Assembly (NCBI GenBank): GCA_963848175.1
Contig: CAWKCO010000005.1
Location: 310,001 to 374,000, forward strand
Direction of reading: 5' to 3'
Length of the DNA: 64,000 bases
Origin: JAMZMI01 sp963848175
GTDB taxonomy: Bacteria; Bacteroidota; Bacteroidia; Cytophagales; Cyclobacteriaceae
Shown here: positions 15,684 through 25,694 of the stretch, one piece after another
Numbering within the stretch: position 1 is the stretch's first letter
How the letters are laid out: the number at the start of each line of letters is the position of its first letter
Made by a program: the position numbers and the translations under genes
The notes under the pieces: model-generated
Database searches by the model: none
What the model was told of the DNA's origin: nothing
Seen by the model: only the letters and a program-made list of their open reading frames with translations

Positions 15684-17444
15684 ATGAAGTATTCCGAAGA
15701 GCAATTAGCGGTAATCCATAGTTCTGGAGATTTGAAAGTAAATGCGGTTGCAGGGTCAGGTAAAACATCTACACTCATGGCTTATGCCGCTGAGCGGCCA
15801 AAAGAAAGGATTCTTTATTTGGCTTTCAATAAGTCTGTAAAATTAGAGGCCGATCAGAAACTTAAGAAACTGGGATTGTCTAATGTGTGGGTGGACACTG
15901 CTCATTCTATGGCGCTGCGCGGCTTGCGTTCAAGAAATTTTGCAATTAATAATAGTGGCTATACTGCCTTTCAGCTTCGATCTCTTTTGGGAATTCAGAT
16001 GAAGGATTTGATTACCGAAATGAAGTTTAGCAAACATGTAGGGGCACTGGCATCTATGTTTTGTAATAGCCGTGCGGCACGGGTGGCAGACGTGGATTAT
16101 GAATCTACATTGAGCGATTTGAATGATATAGCGTTTTGGGCTGGAAACAAAGAAAAGTTGATCGTAGAGACGCGCAAGTTTTTAGGTCAAATGCAAAGCA
16201 AAAAGCTGGATGCTACACACGAGTACTACCTCAAAGAATTTCAACTAAGTGCGCCAGCCTTTAGTTATGACGTAATTTTCTTTGACGAGGGGCAAGATGC
16301 CTCTCCTGTGATGCTGGATGTTTTTCTCAATCAAAAAGCCACCAAGGTGATTGTGGGGGACGAGTTTCAGCAGATTTACGGTTGGCGCTATGCGCAAAAT
16401 GCGCTTAAGGATGTTCATTTTGATAAACGGGCGCTCAATACCAGTTTTCGATTTGCTCAGCCAGTAGCAGATCTTGCTGTAGAAATATTGAAAACCAAGG
16501 TGCATCTATTTGACGATCCCCTGATGAAATTCCCTAATATAAAAGGAGTGGGGAATAGTAAGTCAATTGCTAGTCGAGCAGTTTTAGGCAGAACGAATGC
16601 GGGGTTGCTAGTAGAGTCCATAAATCTGCTTGAGTCTAAGGACATTAAAAATCTCTATTTCGAGGGAAATTTTCAAAGCTATACCTATGCAGATGAAGGC
16701 GGCTCAGTGTATGACGTGCTCAATCTTTATTTAGATCAACGCAGGCTTATTCGAGACCCTATGATCAAAGGGTTCAAAGGTTTTGCTGAACTAGAGGAGT
16801 ACGCCGATCACGTAAATGACGCGCCATTGAAAGGAATCATTGAATTGGTGAAGAATTACAAACGCGAACTCCCGAAGCTCATTCAAAAAATAAAGGATCA
16901 TCATGTAGAAGATACGGCCAAATCGTCTGCCGACGTTATATTCTCTACCGTACACAAGGCCAAAGGAATGGAGTATGATGAAGTGACTTTATTGAATGAT
17001 TTTTTAGGAGAGGAAAAACTTAAAAGCATTTTGGAGCGCCACGAGGATGGTTCGGATGTGAAAAGGCTGGATGAAGACATCAATATATTGTATGTGGCTG
17101 CTACACGTGCGAAAGTCAAACTCAATATCCCTGAAAGCATACTTCCATACTCCACGAAAGATCAAAAGATGAAAGGTATAGAGGTTATAAGAGAGGAGAA
17201 ATTGGAGGTCGAAGATATTGCTTTCGACTTTCGCCCTGCACCAAAACCATCTAAAAGTTTGAATGAGCGGAGAGAGACTTATAAAGATGCCTACAAAAAG
17301 TGGTCGAAGGAAGAAGACGTGGAATTGAAAATCATGATGCAAGAGCACTTATCCGTAAAGCATTTGTCTGAGCACTTCGGAAGAACCAAAGGTGCGATCC
17401 GTTTTAGAATCAAAAAATTGGGATTGACCCTTGATGATTTTTGA
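15684..17444 (+). CDS. UvrD/FBH1-like superfamily 1 helicase with C-terminal Myb/SANT-like domain
   Basis: 586-residue SF1A helicase. Walker A AVAGSGKTST near the N terminus, motif II IFFDEGQDASP, motif III VGDEFQQIYGWRYA, motif V STVHKAKGMEYDEV and motif VI LYVAATRAK. The Q/I region and overall short form resemble the FBH1 type rather than full UvrD or PcrA. The last ~45 residues (KKWSKEEDVELKIMMQEHLSV, then GRTKGAIRFRIKKLGL) read as a Myb/SANT-like DNA-binding helix bundle. The start at 15684 (M-K-Y-S-E-E-Q) is preferred, since the longer frame adds a tail unlike the family. Role inferred: recombination or replication repair. Confidence 0.88.
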   Translation: MKYSEEQLAVIHSSGDLKVNAVAGSGKTSTLMAYAAERPKERILYLAFNKSVKLEADQKLKKLGLSNVWVDTAHSMALRGLRSRNFAINNSGYTAFQLRSLLGIQMKDLITEMKFSKHVGALASMFCNSRAARVADVDYESTLSDLNDIAFWAGNKEKLIVETRKFLGQMQSKKLDATHEYYLKEFQLSAPAFSYDVIFFDEGQDASPVMLDVFLNQKATKVIVGDEFQQIYGWRYAQNALKDVHFDKRALNTSFRFAQPVADLAVEILKTKVHLFDDPLMKFPNIKGVGNSKSIASRAVLGRTNAGLLVESINLLESKDIKNLYFEGNFQSYTYADEGGSVYDVLNLYLDQRRLIRDPMIKGFKGFAELEEYADHVNDAPLKGIIELVKNYKRELPKLIQKIKDHHVEDTAKSSADVIFSTVHKAKGMEYDEVTLLNDFLGEEKLKSILERHEDGSDVKRLDEDINILYVAATRAKVKLNIPESILPYSTKDQKMKGIEVIREEKLEVEDIAFDFRPAPKPSKSLNERRETYKDAYKKWSKEEDVELKIMMQEHLSVKHLSEHFGRTKGAIRFRIKKLGLTLDDF

Positions 17445-17641
17445 AATCATCTTCAAGATCTATTGAAAAGTAGACTGTGGTATGTGACATTGTTTCGTTA
17501 GGAAAAATCATATCTGTAGAAAAAAATTCCCAATCTGCGCGAAAATGTAGCAGTTTTTTTCACATTTTCACCTCAATTCGCTTTCAAATCTCATTGGTAT
17601 GCAATTTGTCAAAGGATGGTCATAACCAAACATATTCTATT

Positions 17642-17788
17642 ATGAGATCTATACTTTATATTCTTGCAGTAATTTTAATCATCGGATGGTTGCTTGGCGC
17701 TTTCGTTTATAGCGTGGGTGGACTAATTCATATTTTACTAGTTATTGCAGTTGTAGCAATTATCCTCGGAGTGATTCGTAGGGCTTAG
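17642..17788 (+). CDS. Lmo0937-family small membrane protein
   Basis: 48-residue hydrophobic protein (M-R-S-I-L-Y-I-L-A-V...), with two helices around a GAFVYSVGG turn and ending in GVIRRA. This is the usual size and pattern of the Lmo0937 family. Longer upstream frames are not supported. Function unknown, often stress-associated in this phylum. It is followed by a strong terminator. Confidence 0.8.
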   Translation: MRSILYILAVILIIGWLLGAFVYSVGGLIHILLVIAVVAIILGVIRRA

Positions 17789-17815
17789 GGCCTTTCAAGA
17801 TACATATCAGAGCAT

Positions 17816-17850
17816 AGCCACTTTCTAGCATATTAGAAAGTGGCTTTTTT
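17816..17850. terminator. Bidirectional terminator
   Basis: Stem AGCCACTTTCTA / TAGAAAGTGGCT with a T6 run on the plus strand. It serves the 17642 gene and overlaps the stop of the convergent gene ending at 17849. Confidence 0.9.
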
Positions 17851-18534
17851 ATGCAAAAGACTGATTCGACTTTACCTTATAGAGAATTGTTTGAATGGCT
17901 CTGAGTAGGTAATACTGCCGCTCATCATTCAGTCCCGTACCAAAAGAAATACGTTTTTTGCCTATTAGAACCAAGGATTTTCCCGATGATCGGTTTCGAT
18001 TGTAGCTGGCTATTTTTTCTTGTATTTGGTCTATTTCTTCCCAGAGGAATTTTTTAGTAATCCCCAGTGTGCCAATGCCTGTAGTGTGCCAATGCCTGTA
18101 AAAACTTGCCCACCAGTTTTATCAAAAGACAATTCAACCTTTCCCCAGATAGTCATAAAAGCCAAACTCCAAAACAAAACCGATCCCAATAAGAAGGGGA
18201 TTCCGAAGAGGCTTAACATCAAATCAAATTCTCCTTTCATGATTTGTAAGCCGTAAATACCACCCAATGAGCCTCCTGACCATACGAGCATGAATGGAAC
18301 TAGGAAAAAGGCAATTGGAGATTTTGTTGTTGCTCCTAAGATAAGGTTGCCTCGTTCTTGTCTCGCCCATGCTCCAGAAGGAGGGCTTTGCATATCGAAG
18401 TTTGTAGTAATGGAAGCTTTTCCAAAATTCTCAGAGATCTTGAAAATATGGTTGCACTGCAGGCACTGTCCCATATCCGTTTGGATATTGAGCTGTGAGC
18501 CAGGGATTTCGCTTTTGCATTTGGGGCAGTTCAT
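17849..18534 (-). CDS. Zinc-ribbon membrane protein disrupted by a 17 bp tandem duplication
   Basis: N-terminal zinc ribbon (CPKCKSEI, then CLQCNHIF) followed by two transmembrane helices (about residues 70-92 and 100-125) and a cytoplasmic tail. The frame breaks at 18066-18099, where AGTGTGCCAATGCCTGT is present twice in a row; 17 bp is not a multiple of three. Removing one copy continues the protein as GITKKFLWEEIDQIQEKI... to the stop at 17849, about 222 residues, with a normal-looking C-terminal domain. Unknown function. Either a recent replication-slippage mutation or an assembly artefact. Confidence 0.7.
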
Positions 18535-18560
18535 GGCTGTATTATTTAGAGGAAATCAAT

Positions 18561-19736
18561 TTAAGAGGTTTGCCTCTTTTGCCAAATAAAGATCACCACA
18601 AATTGAATCAAAATAACGGGGATGGCTATCAACAAAAGCTGTTCCCAACCTAGAGAAAATACTATCCAACCAGCAGAAAGTGACGCGGCAGCCTGTGTTC
18701 CAAACACAATAAACTCGTTTACGGCTTGTACTTTGAATCGCTCGCCAGAGGTATATGCTTGAGGGAGTAGTGCTGTGCCTCCCACAAAGAGGAAATTCCA
18801 ACCCACACCCAATAGGAGCAATGAAAACCAATAGTTGTGCAAATGGTGTCCAGTATACGCAATGCCGATGCAAGCGAGATATATGAAGAGTCCAAAAATC
18901 ATCATGCGGCTAATGCCAAGACGTTTGATCAGCCAACCAGTGAAAACGGAAGGTAGAAACATGGCTACAATGTGACTTTGAATGACCCATTTGGTATCAG
19001 CAAGGCTATGTCCGTCCATCACGTGCATACTCACTGGTGTGGCTGTCATAATAAATGTCATGACCGCATAGCCGATAGTAGCACCTAGCACTGCTGCCCA
19101 AAATATCGGTTGTTTAGCAATTTCTTTCAATGTGCGCTGAGGTGCTTCGTTTGCGTCTTTTGTAATGAGCGTGTTTTTGTAAAAAAGCAGAATCACAAAA
19201 CCTATGGCAAATAAACCTGCCAGTAGGAGGTAAGAGCCACTAAATGCGGTGCTCAAAAGGTCTTTGCCTAAGATGGCTGCCTCTGGCCCAATAAACGCCG
19301 CAGCAATACCTCCGATCAAGACAAAAGAAGCTGCTTTTGGTATTAGTTCATTGGAAACGCTTTCCATCGAAGCAAAGCGAAACTGCATGAGGCAGGCACT
19401 TGGAACGCCTAAGAGAAACGTGCAAAAGCAGAATAAATAGAAACTTCCAATGCTGATGGCATAAGCCGCGCAAAGAGAGAGGATGATGCCGTAGATGGAT
19501 ACTCCTAGAAAAGTAGCCTTACGTCCCACTTTTTTCATTATGGTGGTGATGGGAATGGTAGAAAGTGCTGTACCTACAACTATAGACGCAACAGGAATGG
19601 TTGCAAGTTTAGGTGAAGGAGCAAGACTGCTGCCCACAATGCCACCAACAAATACGTTGAGCGAATTGAGCGACATCATAAAGGCTTGTGCTATCGTGAG
19701 CACCCAAACGTTTTTGTGCATGGTGGATATGGGCAA
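18561..19736 (-). CDS. Major facilitator superfamily transporter
   Basis: 391-residue inner-membrane protein with about 12 hydrophobic helices and the loop 2-3 motif MKKVGRKATFLG (about residues 66-77), typical of MFS drug or metabolite transporters. A central polar loop (KDANEAPQRTLKEIAKQP) divides the two halves. Substrate cannot be inferred. Stands between the zinc-ribbon gene and the MlaF-like gene on the same strand, with small gaps. Confidence 0.85.
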   Translation of the reverse strand: MPISTMHKNVWVLTIAQAFMMSLNSLNVFVGGIVGSSLAPSPKLATIPVASIVVGTALSTIPITTIMKKVGRKATFLGVSIYGIILSLCAAYAISIGSFYLFCFCTFLLGVPSACLMQFRFASMESVSNELIPKAASFVLIGGIAAAFIGPEAAILGKDLLSTAFSGSYLLLAGLFAIGFVILLFYKNTLITKDANEAPQRTLKEIAKQPIFWAAVLGATIGYAVMTFIMTATPVSMHVMDGHSLADTKWVIQSHIVAMFLPSVFTGWLIKRLGISRMMIFGLFIYLACIGIAYTGHHLHNYWFSLLLLGVGWNFLFVGGTALLPQAYTSGERFKVQAVNEFIVFGTQAAASLSAGWIVFSLGWEQLLLIAIPVILIQFVVIFIWQKRQTS

Positions 19737-19759
19737 GTTGTGTTACAAACTAAAGAAGT

Positions 19760-20503
19760 CTACTTCATAAGTTTCATCATCCGGTTCGCAAAGACAAAAT
19801 CGTTTAATTCCTTTACGTCAGATTTGGTGATTTCATCATTGGTGCCTTCCCATAGTTTTAAACCTTTACTCAGGAATATAATTTTTTGACCGATCTCTAT
19901 TACTGAATTCATGTCGTGGGTCACCACCACCGTAGTGATATCATATTCATGTGTGATTTCAGCAATCAATTCGTCAATAGTGATACTCGTTTGTGGATCT
20001 AGTCCTGAGTTTGGCTCATCACAAAAAAGGTAATTGGGTTTGTTGACAATGGCTCGTGCTATGCCCACTCTTTTTTTCATCCCACCACTGATTTCAGAAG
20101 GCATTTTTTTATTGACATTTTCTAAACCCACCCGCTGCAAGCAGAAATTGACCCTTTCGAGTTTCTCTTCTTTGCCCATATCAGTTAGTATGTCCAAAGG
20201 AAAAAGGATGTTTTCCTCGACATTCTTACTATCGAAAAGTGCGCTACCTTGAAATAGCATGCCTATCTCTCTGCGAATTTCTGTTTGTAGCTTTTTGTCT
20301 CCATGGGTGAAATTTCTACCATCGAACAATACTTCACCAGTATCTGGTTTGATCAGACCTACGATATTTTTGAGAAGTACGCTTTTGCCCGTACCACTTG
20401 ATCCTATGATAAGATTGGTTTTTCCTTTTTCAAAAGAAGCACTTACACCCTTCAATACGGTTTTATCTCCAAACGCTTTGGCAATGTTTTGTATCTCTAT
20501 CAT
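19760..20503 (-). CDS. MlaF-type ABC transporter ATP-binding protein
   Basis: 247-residue ATPase of the Mla/Mce lipid-transport class. Walker A IIGSSGTGKSVLLKN (about residues 31-45), signature SGGMKKRVGIARAI, Walker B LFCDEPNSGLDP and switch His in VVVTHDM. Its ATG overlaps the permease stop by 4 bp, and together with MlaE it forms the inner-membrane part of a phospholipid transporter that maintains outer-membrane asymmetry. No MlaD-like gene is adjacent. Confidence 0.9.
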   Translation of the reverse strand: MIEIQNIAKAFGDKTVLKGVSASFEKGKTNLIIGSSGTGKSVLLKNIVGLIKPDTGEVLFDGRNFTHGDKKLQTEIRREIGMLFQGSALFDSKNVEENILFPLDILTDMGKEEKLERVNFCLQRVGLENVNKKMPSEISGGMKKRVGIARAIVNKPNYLFCDEPNSGLDPQTSITIDELIAEITHEYDITTVVVTHDMNSVIEIGQKIIFLSKGLKLWEGTNDEITKSDVKELNDFVFANRMMKLMK

Positions 20504-21232
20504 CCTAAAAGTAATTGAGCTAAAAGATAGTCAGCAAGTAAAACGGCAATACAGCTACTCGTTACTGCTGCGGTAGATGCCTGACCTACTTCCAACGCAC
20601 CCCCACTGGTATAAAATCCTTTGAAGGCAGAAATGGAAGCTACTAAAAAAGCAAAAACAAAAGCTTTGATGAGCGCAAAAGCAATATTGAATTCTACGAA
20701 TTCGTATCTGATGCCATATACAAAATCGTGTCCGGAAATCATACCTGTAGCGATACTGGTCAGATAACCACCGTAGATAGAAAGAAAAGCAGATAACACG
20801 ACCAACATTGGGTACATAAGCATACTGGCAATGATTTTTGGAAGTACCAAATAAGATGCAGAGTTGATTCCCATCACTTCTAAGTGCATCAATTTGCTCA
20901 GTGATTCGCATGGATCCAAGTTCACCCGCAATATTTGACCCTACCTTTCCAGCATAAACTATGGCCATGATAGTGGGTGCAAGTTCCAGAACGGTCATGT
21001 CGCGAACTACGAGTGAAATCACATAGTCGGGAATAAATGGACTCACCAAATTGTAAGCTGTCTGTATGGTAGTAACAGCTCCCATAAATACGGAGACAAT
21101 CGTGAAAAGGAAAAGAGAGTGGTAGCCCACTTTTATACATTCGTCTATCGTAAGTTTGACGTATGATCCAAAACTCTCACGCCGCACGAAGAGCGATCCA
21201 AGAAATATAAAAAACTTGCCTAATTTTTTCAT
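20500..21232 (-). CDS. MlaE/YrbE-type ABC permease, one frameshift
   Basis: About 244 residues when joined, the family length. N-terminal part with VGYHSLFLFTIVSVFMGAV, RDMTVLELAPTIMAIVYAGKVGSNIAGELGSMRI, then EVMGINSASYLVLPKIIA in the second frame and a C-terminal multi-helix segment. These are diagnostic MlaE motifs. The break falls near 20888: reading TGCACTTAGAAGTG with one base removed gives ALEVMG. Likely an indel error. Partner of the ATPase directly downstream. Confidence 0.88.
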
Positions 21233-21414
21233 TCAGAATTATCTTCTTTCAGATATCTAGTAATTTGCCGAAATTACACGGAATCCGTGAAATAAACACA
21301 GAAATTGACTCCTTTCAGTCGCTAATGATGGAATAAAGGAACACTTTTCAGCGTCAAAATAATTATAAATACCAACCAAACAATACCGCCGAATACAAGC
21401 TTTAATCCTTAATT

Positions 21415-22130
21415 ATGGAAAATAGTAACAAACTGGTAGTAGTCACAGGGGGAACAAAAGGAATTGGACGAGCCATTATCGAGCGTTTCTCACGTGAAGG
21501 GTATTCTATAGCTACGTGTGCTAGAAATGAAGATGATTTGATCCAGTTGAAAGAAGAAATGAAATCTTGCTTATTCCAACAAGGTTCATATTTTAAAGGC
21601 TGACTTATCATTAAAGTCGGCATACCAAAGAGTTTGTGGAATTTGTAGGTATGACAGGAAAGCCTGTAGAGATTTTGGTGAATAACACTGGGAAATTTGT
21701 TCCCGGAGAGATTCATAAAGAAGAAGAAGGAGTGCTTGAAGCACTGATTCAGACAAATCTATATAGTGCCTACCGCGTAACGAGAGGGCTGATAGATAAA
21801 ATGAAGAAAGCGAAAAATGGTCATGTCTTCAATATTTGCTCTACAGCATCTACCATGGCTTATAGTAATGGAGGCTCTTACTGCATCAGTAAATTTGCGA
21901 TGTATGGCATGTCCAAAGTATTGAGAGAAGAGATGAAAGAGCATGGCGTACGTGTAACTTCCGTGATGCCTGGAGCTACTTTTACGGCAAGTTGGGAAGG
22001 GGCTGATTTGCCTGAGGAGCGATTTGTGAAATCTGAAGATGTGGCTGAAATGATTTGGGCTACTTATCAGTTGAGTGATAGGGCTGTGGTGGAGGATTTA
22101 GTTATTCGTCCGCAGTTGGGTGATTTATAA
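21415..22130 (+). CDS. Short-chain dehydrogenase/reductase, two frameshifts
   Basis: SDR-family oxidoreductase of about 238 residues. Rossmann motif TGGTKGIGRAI (about residues 11-21), ILVNNTG, ICSTAS with catalytic Ser, and the YCISK (YxxxK) catalytic pair. Breaks near 21565 and 21625 are repaired by single-base shifts that yield KVHILKADLSLKS and KEFVEFVGMTG. NAD(P) cofactor; substrate unknown. Located 11 bp upstream of ispG, perhaps co-transcribed. Confidence 0.85.
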
Positions 22131-22141
22131 TAAGGTATAAA

Positions 22142-24187
22142 ATGGAATTGATGAATACTGCTGATCAGCAAATGACTCAAAATATTGATTACTGCGAATC
22201 TTTGACGAAGTATTCGAGGAGGAAGACGTTGGAGGTGAAAATTGGAGATGTGCCAATGGGTGCAGATCACCCCATTCGTGTGCAGTCCATGACTACTGTG
22301 GATACTATGGATACGGAAGGGTCTGTGGAAGAAGCATTGAGAATGGTCGCTTCTGGATGTGAATATGTGCGTATCACTGCACCAAGTATCAAAGAAGCCG
22401 AAAATCTCAGAAACATTCGTGATGAGTTACGAAGGAGAGGAGTCAATGTACCTTTGGTTGCAGATATCCATTTCACACCTAATGCGGCAGAGTTGGCGGC
22501 TCAGATCGTAGAGAAAGTGCGTGTGAATCCAGGGAATTATGCCGATAAAAAGAAATTTGAAGAAATAGAATATACTGATGCAGCCTATGAAGCAGAGCTC
22601 ATACGTATCAAAGAGAAGTTTACACCGCTTATTCATATCTGCAAAGCGCACAATACGGCCATGCGTATTGGTACCAATCATGGGTCGCTTTCTGATCGGA
22701 TCATGAGCAGATACGGAGATACCCCACTGGGCATGGTAGAGTCCGCTCTGGAGTTTATCCGCATTTGCGAAGCAGAATGACTATTACAATCTGGTCGTCT
22801 CCATGAAGTCCAGCAATCCACAGGTAATGGTACAAGCTTATCGACTATTGGTGCAAAAACTAAAGGAGGAAGGTTTGAAGCCTTATCCTTTGCACTTAGG
22901 AGTGACCGAAGCAGGTGAGGCTGAAGATGGAAGGATCAAATCTGCTCTTGGAATCGGCACGTTGCTGGAAGATGGTTTGGGAGATACCGTACGTGTTTCG
23001 CTCACAGAAGCACCAGAAGTAGAGTCGCCAGTGGGGCGTATTTTAGTCGATCGGCTTATCGGAAGGGTGAGATCACCAAAACATTGAAACCATCGAAAAC
23101 CCACACTATGATCCTTTCAACTATAAAAAGAGAGAATCTAATGAGGTTTTCAATTTCGGAGGAGGAAATGTGCCAAGAGTTATAGCTGACTTTTCTCAGC
23201 TGCCCTCATTTGAAGTAAAAGATTTGAAGAGCGTTGGTCATTTTTATTTGCCAGCTTTGGATAAGTGGACGATGAACGATCTGGGTGCAGATTTTATCTA
23301 CACAGGACAGCATCCTGCTACTTTTATGCTTCCAAATGGGCTAAAAGAAATTATGAATGCGGATGTTTGGCAGGTTTCTCAGGATAGAAAGAATGCCTTT
23401 CCTCAATTTAGCAAAGTCGATTATCTCAATGCTACAGAAACACATCCATACATCTGAATTTTGTAGTTGTAGATGATCTTGTCTTTGGATGATGACTTTA
23501 TCAGAAGAATAGCCCAAGATCTTACTGTGGTTTTGATTTTAGAAACTAAGAATGCCCATGCAATGGCTGCTTTGAGAAATGCCTTTTTTGCTTTGCAGGC
23601 TAAAGGTGTGCAGACCCCAGTGGTGGTAAAGCGTGCATATGAGACTTTAGAGTTCGGATGCGATGATGATGTTTCCTGCTACAGATGTAGGCGGGCTTTT
23701 GATAGACGGCTATGGCGATGGAATAATGCTGACGACCAGTGCGTCATCCGAGAGATTGCTTCACTTCGTTAGCAATGACGGTGACGAGGTGCTGGCCTTG
23801 GATACGATCAAAAAATACAACGAAATCGCTTTTGGCGTGCTTCAGGCTGCACGGACTCGGATCACAAAGACAGAATATATTTCATGTCCTTCTTGTGGGC
23901 GTACACTTTTTGATCTTCAGGAAACTACGGCCATGATTCGCAAGCGCACAGATCATCTAAAAGGAGTGAAAATAGGCATTATGGGATGTATAGTGAATGG
24001 CCCTGGCGAAATGGCTGATGCAGACTATGGTTACGTGGGCTCGGGTAAAGGGAAAATCACACTTTACAAAGGCAAAGAAGTAATGAAGAGGGGAGTGGCA
24101 TCTGCCAAAGCCCTTGATGAGCTTATCAATCTTATCAAAGAAGACGGAAACTGGATAGAGCCAAATAGTGTTGAAGTGTATCAATAA
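22142..24187 (+). CDS. ispG: IspG, 4-hydroxy-3-methylbut-2-enyl diphosphate synthase (long form), several frameshifts
   Basis: Fe-S enzyme of the MEP isoprenoid pathway. About 680 residues in total: the long Bacteroidota type with an inserted domain between the TIM barrel and the Fe-S domain. Barrel motifs: HPIRVQSMTTVDT, VADIHFTP, RVNPGNYADKK, RIGTNHGSLSDR. The Fe-S domain has SCPSCGRTLFD and MGCIVNGPGE, which supply the three cluster cysteines. At least five frame breaks occur (near 22777, 23085, 23455, 23485, 23660). Because ispG should be essential and nearby essential genes are broken in the same way, sequencing indels are the likeliest cause. A palindromic repeat adds about 20 residues at 23735-23790, just before the Fe-S domain. 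Confidence 0.88.
23741..23781. repeat. Palindromic repeat element inserted in frame in ispG
   Basis: Contains GCGTCATCCGAGAGATTGCT then TCACTTCGTTAGCAATGACG, the arms of the dispersed CGTCATTGC...GAAGCAATCTC repeat type also seen at 6233-6407. In frame it encodes ASSERLLHFVSNDG, an extra segment not expected between the GLLIDGYGDG and FGVLQAAR blocks of IspG. Confidence 0.6.
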
Positions 24188-24195
24188 AGGAACTC

Positions 24196-24402
24196 ATGGA
24201 AAACGAAAATAAAGACAAAAAAAGCACAGGCTATTACTTCGATTTTTCGGAAGTGCTCACCTACTTCTTTCGCAAGAAAGACCCTAACAGACCTACAAAC
24301 ACCAGTTTGAAAATGATGCATGGGATCAATAAGATTTCCATGTTGATGTTTTTAGTTTGTCTTATTGTGATCATCACACGGTTTGTGATGCGAGCACTCT
24401 GA
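24196..24402 (+). CDS. Small membrane protein, DUF6728-like
   Basis: 68-residue protein with a polar N terminus, a conserved-looking YFFRKKDPNRPTN stretch and one C-terminal hydrophobic helix (about residues 47-66). The size and pattern recall the DUF6728 family of Cytophagales; this is from memory and moderate. It starts 8 bp after the ispG stop, so is probably translated from the same mRNA. No function known. Confidence 0.65.
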   Translation: MENENKDKKSTGYYFDFSEVLTYFFRKKDPNRPTNTSLKMMHGINKISMLMFLVCLIVIITRFVMRAL

Positions 24403-24443
24403 TAAATCCAATTTGCTAGCATCGTACGTAGATACCGCATGTC

Positions 24444-24800
24444 ATGAATATCGAAGAATTTAGAGATTACTGCATTGCCAAGCCTGGCGTTACTGAAGGT
24501 TTCCCCTTCGGTGAAGATACCTTGGTGTTCAAAGTGATGGACAAAATGTTTGCGCTCACTGATGTGGAGCTATTCAAAAGTGTCAATCTCAAATGTGAAC
24601 CTGAGTTGGCAGTCAAGCTGAGGGAATCTTTTCCTGCAGTGCAACCTGGCTATCACATGAACAAGAAGCATTGGAACACCATAGAAATGGATGGTTCAGT
24701 TTCCAATGAGCAGGTTAGGAAATGGGTCGACCACAGCTATGATTTGGTCGTGGCAGGCTTGCCCAAAAAGGTTCGTGAAGAGCTGGCTAATATGAGCTGA
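24444..24800 (+). CDS. MmcQ/YjbR-family protein
   Basis: 118-residue cytosolic protein of the MmcQ/YjbR family, a CyaY-like fold seen in small DNA-binding proteins. Motifs: the opening MNIEEFRDYCIAKPGVTEGFPFGEDTLVFKV broken into the usual P-F-G-D-V pattern, KMFALTDVE, NLKCEPELA and a late PGYHMNKKHWNTI. The length and order match well. Precise role unknown. Confidence 0.9.
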   Translation: MNIEEFRDYCIAKPGVTEGFPFGEDTLVFKVMDKMFALTDVELFKSVNLKCEPELAVKLRESFPAVQPGYHMNKKHWNTIEMDGSVSNEQVRKWVDHSYDLVVAGLPKKVREELANMS

Positions 24801-24843
24801 TAGTTTTCGGTACAAATGGCTTTCATTATTGAATAAGAAAATT

Positions 24844-25644
24844 ATGAGAGCAGTATTTTTGATTTTAGGTTGTGTGCTTTGCTTCTGCGCGGAGCGAGAA
24901 GAAGTAGCGGTGAAAACCAATGGAGATTTGTCTGACTCCTTGGATGTTATATCGGACTCTTTGGATATCCTTCCCATAGATACTTTGGATTCAGATTCCC
25001 TTATTGTAAAAGACTCCTCCCAGTCAGAAAAAGTTTACCGTTTCTTGGCACTTGGAGATTCATACACAATTGGCGCAAGCGTAGAGGAAAGCGAGAGGTG
25101 GCCAGAGCAGCTGGCAGAAGAGTTGAGGAATAATGGTCTACCAATGGACAAGCCAGAAATCATAGCCATAACTGGTTGGACTACCAATGATCTTTTATCG
25201 GGGATTGATGCTCGTGCATTGAAAGATACATTTGATTTAGTCTCATTGCTGATCGGTGTGAATAATCAATACCGAGGTTATGATATCAAACAGCAGGAAA
25301 AAGAGTTTAAGGAACTGCTGGAGATTGCCAAGGCTTTTGCTGGAGGCGACTCTACTCGTGTTTTTATTGTTTCTATTCCAGATTATGGAGCTACTCCTTT
25401 CGGACAAAGTGCTAATCCTGAACTTATAGGAAAAGAAATAGACGAATATAACGCACTCAATAGATCAATCGCCAGTGATTATAATATTAGATATTTTGAT
25501 ATCACTCCCATATCGAGAGAGGCCAAATCTGATCCAGATTTGGTAGCCAAAGACGGATTACATCCTTCAGGAAAAATGTATGCTAGATGGGTGCAGGAGA
25601 TTTATCCTTGGGTATTGGATTTGCTGAAAGAAGGGGGAAATTAA
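24844..25644 (+). CDS. SGNH/GDSL-family hydrolase, exported
   Basis: About 266-residue secreted esterase or lipase. Block I is ALGDSYTIGASVEE (nucleophile Ser in GDS), block III is LLIGVNNQYRG (Asn), and block V is KDGLHPSGKMYARW (Asp/His). The N terminus is a hydrophobic signal with several Cys (LILGC, LCFC), probably a lipoprotein, followed by an acidic Asp/Ser linker of about 40 residues. The ATG at 24844 is preferred to an in-frame TTG at 24829. Substrate unknown, perhaps acyl groups on surface glycans or lipids. Confidence 0.85.
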   Translation: MRAVFLILGCVLCFCAEREEVAVKTNGDLSDSLDVISDSLDILPIDTLDSDSLIVKDSSQSEKVYRFLALGDSYTIGASVEESERWPEQLAEELRNNGLPMDKPEIIAITGWTTNDLLSGIDARALKDTFDLVSLLIGVNNQYRGYDIKQQEKEFKELLEIAKAFAGGDSTRVFIVSIPDYGATPFGQSANPELIGKEIDEYNALNRSIASDYNIRYFDITPISREAKSDPDLVAKDGLHPSGKMYARWVQEIYPWVLDLLKEGGN

Positions 25645-25694
25645 AAAGCTGGGTCAGAAACATCGTGTAACTCGATGAAATCTGCCCAGCTTTA
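25645..25694 (+). terminator. Hairpin after the SGNH gene
   Basis: Outer stem AAAGCTGGG-CAGA / TCTG-CCCAGCTTT enclosing an inner CATCG / CGATG hairpin. There is no long U tract on the plus strand, so termination strength is uncertain. Confidence 0.7.

Noticed and set aside
22142..24187. ispG as a true pseudogene
   Set aside because: All catalytic motifs remain in order, the gene should be essential, and equally broken ribosomal and synthetase genes point to sequence errors.
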